Positions 32,058-40,174 of a stretch of DNA of 40,174 nucleotides are shown one piece after another (the first letter of the stretch is position 1; the number at the start of each line of letters is the position of its first letter). The DNA lies in contig LRSR01014241.1 in NCBI GenBank assembly GCA_001579985.1, positions 1 to 40,174 of the forward strand, given 5' to 3'. Source of the stretch: Hypsibius dujardini. Lineage: Eukaryota; Tardigrada; Eutardigrada; Parachela; Hypsibiidae. The translations under genes and the position numbers were made by a program. The notes below the pieces were generated by a model. It did not search any database. It was not told where the DNA came from and saw only the letters and a program-made list of their open reading frames with translations.

Positions 32058-32404
32058 CAGCAATTGCTACGGAGTAACTTAAGCAAAAAAAACATTCATA
32101 TAGACGTGCGTCAACGTTCGATTCCTTTTTTTTCTTCTTGCCTGCCAGTCTGTTAACCGCCGACCTGCCTCCCTGCGAGGACTCCGAGGCTTTTAGGTTG
32201 TAATGGGGTGCTGTACACGTAATTGGCGGTTGCCGTGATTTACTTATGTAGATTAAGCTAGGCGAAGTCGGATGTCTGGTTTGAAGGGCGTTTTTTCTCA
32301 AGATCAAGAAAACGTCCTGCCCAGGCTGTTTGGCCGTGATCTGCCCTCTGCCGTGACGAGGGTTAGAAAAACTGCTTGTGTCCAGTTATAGCATCTGGAA
32401 GAAA

Positions 32405-32630
32405 ATTAGCTGTCTGCCTGTCTGCTTGTCTGTCTGCCTGTCTATCTGCCTGTCTGTCTGTCTGTCTGCCTGTGACGCTTGTCTGTCTGTCTGCTTGTCT
32501 GTCTGCCTGTGAAGCTTGTCTGTCTGTTTGCCTGTCTGTCTGCCTGTGAAGCTTGTCTGTCTGCCTATCTGTCTGATTGTTTGTCTGTCTCTCTTTCTCT
32601 CTGTTTGCCTGTTTGTCTGTCTGTCTAAAA
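32405..32630. repeat. CTGT-type array between dehydrogenase and lipase A
   Basis: TGTC/TGCC units with a roughly 57-65 bp higher-order pattern marked by tgcctgtgaagcttgtctgt. The rest of 32058-32740 holds no recognised gene. Confidence 0.95.
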
Positions 32631-32743
32631 ATTATAAAAAAAAATAGTAAGAAAATCCTTCGATTCCCATGAAGGATGTGCCGAAGGGTGTAGAAGCTCA
32701 TGCGCAAAATGTTTAAAACTACAAAACAACCGTACGTGCCTGC

Positions 32744-35712
32744 TCAGAACTTTTTATTGAGCAGGCAGCTATTTAGGGGATTGGTCGACACACCCTGTGG
32801 GAGGGTGAGGTTTCCGCAGCTGATGCGCTGCTGTCCGCCAATTTCTTCCACAGTGAAGGACTTAAGGTTGACTTGGGTGTTGTCACGGCACGGCCAGAAG
32901 CGACGACACGAGCGGGCGTATTCCAAGGTGGCGTTAGCAAAGTCCTCCAGGCGGAGCCGGCCGACGATGATGTCTTGGAAAGTTTTGCCAGACAGGAACT
33001 CGGTCTCTTCGCTAAAAAAGGACCATTGCACTGTTAAAACTAATTCAGGGAGAAACTAAAGTCAATCAGCTAAAACTTGTCTTTTTGAGTCACTTTAATT
33101 TTATAACTTAATAGAGAAAGTTGTGGTCTGAGTTTCATATTCCAATGCCTGAAACTTTGAGTTAATTTTAAACGAAATTATTTCAGTTGCATAATTTTGA
33201 AATCTCACTCAATTATTTAGTGCCTTAATTTTTGACGAACAGATAAGGATATTGACAGGCAAAACGTTTAAGCCTGTAGACATGCAGACAGGATAATTAC
33301 GCAGTGAAAAAGATAGACAGACAGATAGTGTTGAAATACACAGAAACCAGACACGGACTGGTTGGAGAGACATGACGCGACGAGCTACAAAGCGCAAGAT
33401 CAAGACTCGAAAGAAGCTTGATATAAATACTCACAGCGTCTTGTAGGTAGGAGTCGGATGGGACGGCGAGGGCTTCTGCAACTTAAGAATCAGCGAGCCC
33501 TTCTTGTTCGGTGAAGTCTCCGCGACCGTTGCAGTCACTCTCACGATGTTTGCTATAAACAAATATTCTTAATCATGATTAGCAAAAACGCAAGCAAATT
33601 AGGAAGTTAACGCTTACCGCAGTAGTTGGGATCAGCATTAGTCAGGGAGTATAGGGATTCGTTGCAGCTGACCGGTTGGGCAAAGATGTCCAGCACGGTG
33701 GGCTTATAGGCAAAGCATTCCCCGGTGAGGAATTTCGCATAGGACGCACAGGGGAAACTGGGAAACCGGCAAGTGGAGTTCTGTGCCTCCAAGACGTAGG
33801 CAGTGGCCCGGAAGTGGTTACAGGAGACTGTAGTCGACGCCTCCCCGACTGCAAATTCATATGGCCATAATTAGTGGCAGATAACAAGAAGACGGATACA
33901 CAGACAGGCATAAAAACATATAGACAGACAAACAGACGGAGAAACATGCAGTCAGACAGACCGACCGACAGATATCCAGGCAGGCAGGCAGGCAGGCAGG
34001 CAGACAGGTAGACAAACATATAGACAGACAAACAGACGGAAAAACATGCAGACAGACAGACAGACCGACAGATATCCAGACAGACAGGCAGGCAGGCAGA
34101 CAAACATATAGGCAGACAAACAGACGGAGAAACATACAGACAGACAGATTGACCGACAGATATCCAGACAGACAGGCAGGCAGGCAGGCAGACATTATGC
34201 CAGACAGATATGCTTGAGGTGGACAGTCTGAAGGAAAAAAAGCACTCTTACAAAAATATTCAAAAACTAATTACAGGAACACGTACTATTCGCAATCGAT
34301 CCTGTAATTGAGTCCCACAGTCCCTCTGGGCAACCCGGCTGAAATTGGCCGCCGTTAGGGTAAACTGCATAAATACGGCACAAATGTTTAAATGCAGCTT
34401 CAAACAATGGAATTCATATAAATTAGAAGTCAGAAGACTGCTGCAACACCCACAGTCACGGTGACCGACACGTTCGACCATGCCGAAAGCGCCCTGCAGT
34501 AGGGAAGCGCCGTTTCCGTGGATAGCCTGGACGAAATCACCATCACCCTTATCGAGACGTCCGTCAGGATGAGCACCTTCAAAAATGGGACCGGCCGGAT
34601 CCAGGGCGGTGATCCTCCCGACTCGACACAAGCCAAACTCCACCAACCTGTAGAGAAGAACAGATAACAAAATCTAGAAAAAGTAATGAAAATTCCCTGA
34701 AAAAATACTTCTGGTATAAATTTATTGTGATTTTTAATACAAAACCTCGTGTTTAAGTTAATTAAATCAACGTTTGTCATGCATAAATAACCATCCTTGT
34801 TGATAATTACGATTTTCGATTACTTAAATAACAATTTTAACGTTCACGGTCTTAAACTTAACTGTTGAATTAATTAAAATGAAAGTGAAATTAAATTAAA
34901 ATAGTGCCTGAATCTTGGAGTTGTTTTTACATCGTCTGTTACGTTTTAATTTAATTTAAATTTAAATTTAAAAACGCTAAAAGTATTTTAAATGACGTTA
35001 ATTTTAATTTGAAGTTAAATATATATGTATAAATATAAGTAAAGTGTAGTTCGCACAGAAAAAGAAGTGGCCTACTTGCGAGAGGTGAGACCAGCTACTT
35101 GGCCGCCCAGCGAAAATCCAATCAGATGCACCTGCTCCATGGACGTCCCAGTCACGTTGCTACAGACGAGACAAAGAAAGAAAATTGGCCCTCTGAAATA
35201 GTAACCGCAGAACAAAGGCAATTCAGCTCACTTGATCACGCTGAGAAGTTTGGCGATCTGTGCCGCGGTGAGCTGGGTGTTAGCTGCTGCTCGCCAATAA
35301 TCCGGCCGGCGTGCCCCGATTTGCCAGTCGGTGACAATAAAGTTGGCCAGAGGAAACTGCAGAAACCAGACAAGAAAGGATAGTTGATGAAAGGATGCAG
35401 AAAGATCCAAAAGGACAGAGAAGTACAGCAGGCAACACAACAGACAAACAAAGAGCCAGTCAGAGAGCTGAAGAAACAGGCCGGTAACACGATATCCTGT
35501 AATTCAGAAATGCAGGCAGGCAGACAGACAAGCAAACAGACAGACAGACTGATAAACAGATGTACAGACAGACAGACAGACAAACAAACAGACAGACAGA
35601 CGCACAGACAGACAGACTGATAGACAGATGTAAAAAAAGAAAGAAAGACAGACAGGCAGACAGACAGGCAGACAGACTGATAGACAGATGTACAGAAAGA
35701 AGACAGAAAGAA

Positions 35713-35748
<36 letters not shown>

Positions 35749-36322
35749 CAACCTTCATGAAGATAGTGGCCTGAAACTGCGAAATCCAGCCGGCCTTTGA
35801 GCTCTCCTGGAATCCGTGAATCACGATGACCGTCGGCTGTCCCGCGCGGAACTTGGACGAGCGGATACTCGACGGATCACTATAGTTAAGATATTCCGGA
35901 ACCAGTTGCTCGGCTGCCGTGAAGAGAAGGAACGCCGTCTTGACGTACTCCGGCATCTCCGGCAGCTTCCCCAAATTACTGAAGTTTCCCACTCGGGAGA
36001 AGCAGCCCAACTCGCCGTAGCAGACCATCTCCTTCTCAATCCATCGAGTCTTACTGAAAGGAGCTGGTGCCGCAGCCGCAGCACCGGGCGGTGGGGGAGC
36101 CCTGGCAGCTTGAGCGGCGTTGTAGGCCATCATAGAGGTGAGGATGTCGGGCAGCAGGCCCTCCACGTTGGCGTCCGTCCGGACGGGAATGGTGGTGTTG
36201 CTGATGACGGACGTGTTAGTAGTGAGGGTGTTGGCCACTTCGGAAGAAGAGGAAGATGTGGTGTAGGCAGTAGTGAGGTTGATGACGACGGTCAACCAAA
36301 AGGCCGTCAAAAGGAGCGCCAT
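32744..36322 (-). CDS. Secreted pancreatic-lipase-family lipase with PLAT domain (8 exons), lipase A
   Basis: Extracellular triacylglycerol lipase/phospholipase A1-type hydrolase. Exons, 5' to 3' on minus: 36322-35753, 35356-35232, 35159-35076, 34647-34454, 34364-34287, 33848-33618, 33552-33435, 33011-32744; phases join to 555 aa. The signal peptide is MALLLTAFWLTVVINLTTAY, then a Ser/Thr and Ala/Pro-rich segment. Lipase blocks: CYGELGCFSRVGNF, VIVIHGFQES (oxyanion HG), nucleophile GFSLGG (Ser248), ITALDPAGPIFEG (Asp276), YPNGGQFQPGCP, CNHFRATAYVLEA (His362). The triad spacing is close to human pancreatic lipase. The nucleophile elbow is G-F-S-L-G instead of the usual G-H-S-L-G. Residues 428-555 match a PLAT/lipoxygenase-like beta-sandwich. 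The start at 36322 is the first ATG and gives the signal peptide; the frame is open further upstream but without ATG. Its paralogue lies upstream on the same strand. Confidence 0.93.
33890..34215. repeat. ACAG (plus strand) array with ~90-105 bp higher-order repeat in lipase A intron 5
   Basis: Tetranucleotide array organised into three larger units: the landmark cagacggagaaacatgcag recurs near 33934, 34034 and 34122, each followed by a gaccgacagatatccag block. Sense (minus) strand reads CTGT. Confidence 0.9.
34690..35040. other. AT-rich intron 3 of lipase A
   Basis: The intron between exons 4 and 3 of lipase A is dominated by ttaaat/aattaa reiterations, with nothing else recognised. Confidence 0.6.
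35510..35752. repeat. ACAG (plus strand) array with ~65 bp higher-order repeat in lipase A intron 1
   Basis: The array ends at the donor of exon 1 (minus-strand donor gttggtctgtctgtctgtc). The block gactgatagacagatgtaca recurs near 35543, 35612 and 35674. Sense strand reads CTGT. Confidence 0.9.
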
Positions 36323-37244
36323 ATTATTGCTGGCGTACTTTCTACAGGCTGAGGAAAGGCTTTGCAGGTCAACTTGAGCTGAAAGCAGCTCAGTTTGAAG
36401 CAAATTTCACTATGAGTGATTTAATTTGAGTCTCGCATTTCCACACCGAGGACGTGCGTCTGTGCAGGCGTTCAACGCGGAGAGGATTCTGACTGCGACT
36501 TATCATCAGCGTCTCTCTGGATTTTCTTGTGTTGTGCGCAGAATGCGATCTGCCGTCTTGCCACAGGACGAGAGAAGAGAAGAGACAGAAAGTGCAGTCC
36601 TTTGTCTTCTTTGTTCTATGGAAGCTAGACAGTATGGAGAGTGTTTGCTTGGTCGTGGCGAGAAGACAAAGACTTCTTTTTATAGATGAGACCAGGGCTG
36701 AATTCGGCAATCTGCGCGGTCATTGGTTATTGGTGATTTAAGAATTTACAATCTTTTTTCACAAAGAAAATTGAGATTTTTTATAATTTAAACATTACGA
36801 GGAATTGATTGATAATTTAGAAAATCTCCGAACTTTGTAATCTGATGACAAAAACTAAGCTCTCTCTCTTCGTTCTCGTAAGGGCTTTATCGAAGCCATT
36901 TCTCGTGAAATATTCGTCCGTCAGATGGCAAACACAAATCACTCCCCAAGTTGTCATCAATCCTCATCCTCTCAAAACGACTGTGAATGTCGAGGTGTTG
37001 ATCGTAATTTAGCCCAAACAAAAATGAAAAAAATGAAAAATGAAAAATGAAAAATGAAAAAATAACGATTTCAATTCGTTTCGAATTTAACCCCATTTTT
37101 CATCGAGACGCTGTGGTCAGTTTGTCATTTCGGCTCATCGAGACAGTAACACCACAGTACATAATATAAGTCAGTATATATAATCACTGTGGTAAAACTA
37201 CGTACATCCGCGGTACCCTGATATACAGTCTCCTCTGGTTTCAT
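36323..37244. other. Intergenic region, lipase B to lipase A (promoter side of lipase A)
   Basis: No gene recognised in about 0.9 kb. A (GAAAAAT)n run lies at about 37020-37063. It should contain the lipase A promoter, but no site is claimed. Confidence 0.5.
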
Positions 37245-37254
37245 TTTATTTATT
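37245..37254 (-). promoter_or_regulatory. Candidate lipase B polyadenylation signals (two overlapping AATAAA, minus strand)
   Basis: TTTATTTATT on the plus strand, about 115-120 bp past the lipase B stop, gives two overlapping AATAAA hexamers in the sense of the gene. Confidence 0.6.
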
Positions 37255-37367
37255 GCATTTCCCCCCCAATATTCTAGCCTCTTAAGAATTCGCCGATAGC
37301 GTCTCTCCTTGTTATTCTTCCATTTTTCACTAGCAGAGCTAAAGGTAAAGTTCAGTTCATGCGTTTG

Positions 37368-37776
37368 CTAAACTTCCTTCACCGTGCACCGGCCTTTCTT
37401 TATTGAGACGGCATACGCGCTGTTCTTTCCGTTGAGAAGGGCGAAACTTCCGCAAGTTATCCCACGTGGCGTAGCTCCTCCCACCTCCTCAATAGCGATT
37501 GACCTTACGGAAACGTGGGTGTTGCCTCCACACGGGAGTAAGCCACAAATTCGCTTGTATTCGATCTTCGCTCTCTGAAGGTCTTCCAAAGTGAACCGGC
37601 CGGATATCAGGGCTTGGAATGTTTTTCCAGACGAAAACTGCGTATTCTCACTATGGTCAAATAACAGACAATAGCCTCCGTATTTGGGTTATCTTGTGCA
37701 ATGCGGAGATTAAGAAAGTCATTTTACTAAAGACCAGCAGACATACATGCAGGCAGATGATTAAAATGAAAAATTA

Positions 37777-37819
<43 letters not shown>

Positions 37820-38473
37820 GGTAGATAGACAGACAGACAGATGGCCAGACAGGTAGTGTAAAATAGACTTACAATACTGAGATGGGCTCCTCAAGAGAGT
37901 CCAGTCTGAGGTACAGCGAACCTTTCTTGCCGGGAGAGTTCTCGGCCACTTTGACAGTGACCCGAAATAAGTTTGCTGTGCGCAAATATATGAATCCATT
38001 CAGAACTTTATTGAAATTTGAGAAACAATTTCAGACTCCATCTAAAATTGCATTTTCACTTACTGCAGTAGGCCGTTTCGGCGTTCGTGACCAAAAAGAG
38101 CGACTGATTTACAGGTGCCGCCTCTCCGAAGATGTCCAGCTCCTCAGCTTTGCCAGTTAAACATTCCCCGCTGCTGTACTTCTCAAACGAATCGCATGGA
38201 TATGCGAAGAAGCGACACGGATGATTAAGAGCTTCCAGTACGTAGGCCGTGGCACGAAAATGATTGCAGGACACTCCATTGCTGACTACAAAACACATGG
38301 GAAGGAAACTCAAAGAGCAATCCACTACAGCGCAGTATCTTCTCACACTCGACTGATTCATCTTCATAAGCAAAGCTGTTTATAAAACAATAAGTGCTTA
38401 CGGTCACGCTCTTTGATAGCACCCAAAATGCCCTCTGGACATCCTGGCTGAAGTTCCCCACCGTTCGGATAGT
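37368..38473 (-). CDS. Pancreatic-lipase-family paralogue, 3' half only (lipase B)
   Basis: Four minus-strand exons are equivalent to exons 5-8 of lipase A with the same phases at every junction: 38473-38402 (YPNGGELQPGCPEGILGAI), 38285-38064 (VSCNHFRATAYVLEALNHPC, with the catalytic His), 37975-37873 (NLFRVTVKVAENSPGKKGSL, PLAT start) and 37650-37368 (ENTQFSSGKTFQALISGRFT to stop). Lipase A reads YPNGGQFQPGCPEG, VSCNHFRATAYVLEAQN, NIVRVTATVAETSPNKKGSL and EETEFLSGKTFQDIIVGRLR at the same places. Exons with the nucleophile Ser and catalytic Asp are not visible in the 1.7 kb to the window edge. Either a long intron holding the repeats separates them, or this is a 5'-truncated duplicate. The visible part has no stop or frameshift, favouring a live gene continuing beyond the window. 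Confidence 0.85.
37736..37860. repeat. ACAG (plus strand) array in lipase B intron
   Basis: GACA units, with the purest run at 37779-37820, within the intron between the two PLAT exons. Sense strand reads CTGT. Confidence 0.95.
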
Positions 38474-38538
38474 CTAGAGGGAAGTGTGTGTAAATGGACG
38501 ATCGAACAGGTCGTTGCACTTTACGTATACAGAATTAA

Positions 38539-38677
38539 GTACTGTAATGCCGCGGTAGCTTCGCGCACCTGTAGCGCCGCCTTCGGACGATTTCCCCCCA
38601 ATTCGTGCGTTATGCCCGGGCAGTATATACTGAGAATGCTGTGTTTGTAGCGCGAAGCTAACGCGGCAGTACAGTAC
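38539..38677. mobile_element. Foldback/MITE-like element, family F
   Basis: The left end gtactgtaatgccgcggtag and the inverse right end (ctaacgcggcagtacagtac) match over about 28 bp, including agcttcgcgc. Both termini are GTAC, and the right GTAC is also the first four bases of the next element. The interior is GC-rich and non-coding. Confidence 0.75.
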
Positions 38678-38788
38678 ACACATGGCCACAGTTTTGGGTA
38701 TCTGGCTCAAACTCGTGCCACCTCATTTTGCTTGCGCCCAGCTAGAGAGTGGTTCGAACTGTGCCACCCAGTAATCGGGCCAGGTGTG
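38674..38788. mobile_element. Foldback/MITE-like element, family C, short copy 2
   Basis: Starts gtacacacatggccaca and ends gggccaggtgtg; colinear with 26382-26496 over its whole length at high identity. It lies in the presumed upstream intron of lipase B. Confidence 0.75.
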
Positions 38789-39156
38789 CATTCTGTCAGA
38801 GAGTTCGGTCGAAGTGTGGTCGTCACCGTTTGCCATCAATCAACAGAAATGTATCAAAAACGTTTTGTTGAACGAGTTTGAACAAGTGATCAGCCGGAGC
38901 TGTCAAGGAAAACTGATGCGTGAATTTCGGAAATTCGCTGATCGCACTTGGCTGAGCTGTGAAGCAACCGGATTCTCAACAGCAGAGATGGTGCGCTCGT
39001 GCTCGCACTTCAATTAATCAATTAATAATTATCGACAACTTTTGAATAATTAAGGGGATCAATCTATAACGGTTTTTAGACCAATATACCTTCTAGCGCT
39101 GAATCTCCTTTGATTGACTGATTCAGCATAAATGCCCGTCCCAACTCCTCAACTAA
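38789..39156. other. Unassigned sequence
   Basis: No recognisable exon. A 77-codon plus-strand frame starts at 38784 inside the mobile element and has no family motif. Confidence 0.5.
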
Positions 39157-39400
39157 ACAATCAATCACTGGATGACTTTTGCATATTTTATGCTTCTGCA
39201 GTTGGAAAAAGGTGATAAACAGAACAATCAATCAATCAATCAAACAATCAATCACTGAATGACTTTTGCATATTTTATGCTTCTGCAGTTGGAAAAAGGT
39301 GATAAACCAAACAATCAATCAATCAATCAAACAATCAAGCACTGGATGACTTCTGCATATTTTTTGGTTTTGCATTTGGAAAACAGGCGATGAACCAAAC
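39157..39400. repeat. 87-bp minisatellite
   Basis: About 2.8 units. The landmark gcatat recurs at 39181, 39268 and 39355, exactly 87 bp apart. Each unit contains an inner (CAAT)n run. The third copy is more diverged. Confidence 0.95.
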
Positions 39401-39774
39401 AAAACGACTAGGTTTTCTTCGCTCACTCAGCTCAGCAAGAAAAAAAAATTCAAAAGACCTACATTTTCTGGCAGATTTGACATCTTGATAGCGTCTTAAC
39501 TGTGATGAAAGAAAGGCATTGTAAATTTAACTTTCGAGTTTCTACATTTTTCAAAAAAAACGCATTACATTTGCAGAAAAATGATTTAAAATTCTTTTTT
39601 GCTAAAGAGTTCAGCTGTGTGTTTCGTATCCAAATTAAATAGATTCAAATATTTGTACAAATATACAATTCTGAAATTTTGCATGCAAAGAATTCCTAGT
39701 AGGAGAGCGCAAAAAGAGCGCAAACGCGAGCGCTGAATTTTGAGAGCGCACCATCTCTGGGACTCGACAATCGA
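39401..39774. other. AT-rich unassigned sequence
   Basis: No gene or repeat family recognised, apart from a short purine-rich patch (agagcgcaaaaagagcgcaa) near 39704. Confidence 0.5.
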
Positions 39775-40174
39775 AAATGCCAATAAACCGACCAATCACA
39801 AGCCTTGATTTTGACACACACGGCTCAACAAAAAATGCCACTAGACCGACCAATCACAGGCCTTGATTTTGACACACACGGCTCAACAAGAAACGCCAAT
39901 AGACCGACCAATCACAGGCCGTGATTTTGACACACACGGCTCGACAAAAAATGCCACTAGACCGACCAATCACAGGCTTTGATTTTGACACGCATGGCTC
40001 AACAAAAAACGCCGATAGACCGACCAATCACAAGCCTTAATTTTGACACGCATGGCTCAACAAAAAACGCCAATAGACCGACCAATCACAGGCCTTGATT
40101 TTGACACACACGGCTCAACAAAAAATGCCACTAGACCGACCAATCACAAGCCTTGATTTTGACACACACGGCTC
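39775..40174. repeat. 58-bp tandem array running off the window
   Basis: The landmark ccgaccaatcac recurs at 39788, 39846, 39904, 39962, 40020, 40078 and 40136: exactly 58 bp each time, with substitutions but no indels over seven units. Each unit includes cttgattttgacac and cacggctcaacaa. The array continues beyond 40174. Confidence 0.97.

Noticed and set aside
35753-36403. Longer start for lipase A at 36403
   Set aside because: The codon there is TTG. The first ATG at 36322 directly gives a proper signal peptide.
39775-40174. Regular repeat-spacer look of the 58-bp array as a CRISPR
   Set aside because: The whole unit repeats, with no unique spacers, and the context is eukaryotic.

Overview
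The window is animal (metazoan) nuclear DNA. Coding exons are short and separated by spliced introns with GT..AG borders, intergenic DNA is rich in tandem repeats, and there are no operons or bacterial-type ribosome sites. A GH18 chitinase with a C-terminal CBM14 (peritrophin-A) domain, an amidated FGFGI peptide precursor and multi-exon pancreatic-lipase relatives suggest an invertebrate, most likely an ecdysozoan (arthropod- or tardigrade-like). The species cannot be fixed from sequence alone.

Layout, left to right. At 0.27-1.62 kb (minus) lies a broken ionotropic-glutamate-receptor-like ligand-binding pseudogene. At 1.6-5.2 kb are simple repeats, a 1.2 kb CCGT/ACGG tract that flips orientation, and two small foldback elements. 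The 2-oxoglutarate dehydrogenase E1 gene (plus, 14 coding exons, 1001 aa) occupies 5.27-12.18 kb, and the sequence encoding its last residues is duplicated in its own 3' region. A CECR2/DDT-like chromatin gene (plus, 3 exons, 484 aa) lies at 13.9-16.0 kb. At 16.8-17.4 kb (minus) is a second, paralogous receptor-like pseudogene. A secreted peptide-hormone precursor (minus) lies at 20.2-20.6 kb, with a strong miRNA-like hairpin at 21.6 kb. The chitinase (plus, 8 exons, 566 aa) is at 22.6-25.7 kb. At 26.4-28.3 kb is a cluster of inverted-repeat elements. A type-2 malate/lactate dehydrogenase (plus, 8 exons, 475 aa) is at 28.3-31.8 kb. Two tandem paralogous lipases (minus) follow: one complete (32.7-36.3 kb, 8 exons, 555 aa) and one whose 5' half is beyond or not visible in the window (37.4-38.5 kb). 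The right end is an 87-bp minisatellite and a perfectly periodic 58-bp array that runs off the end.

The genes do not form a pathway. OGDH is a mitochondrial TCA enzyme, and the Ldh2-type dehydrogenase may also be mitochondrial; chitinase and lipases are secreted hydrolases; CECR2-like is nuclear; the peptide is a neurohormone candidate. What links the region is repeat biology. Degenerate CTGT or ACAG tetranucleotide arrays sit inside introns of nearly every gene, sometimes starting at the splice donor. In three genes, arrays of opposite orientation flank central exons, so the pre-mRNA could fold back on itself. A second theme is a group of small foldback (MITE-like) elements, several bounded by GTAC and placed end to end.

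Exon boundaries were assigned by hand from reading frame, splice consensus and remembered family sequence. No alignment, expression or database search was run.
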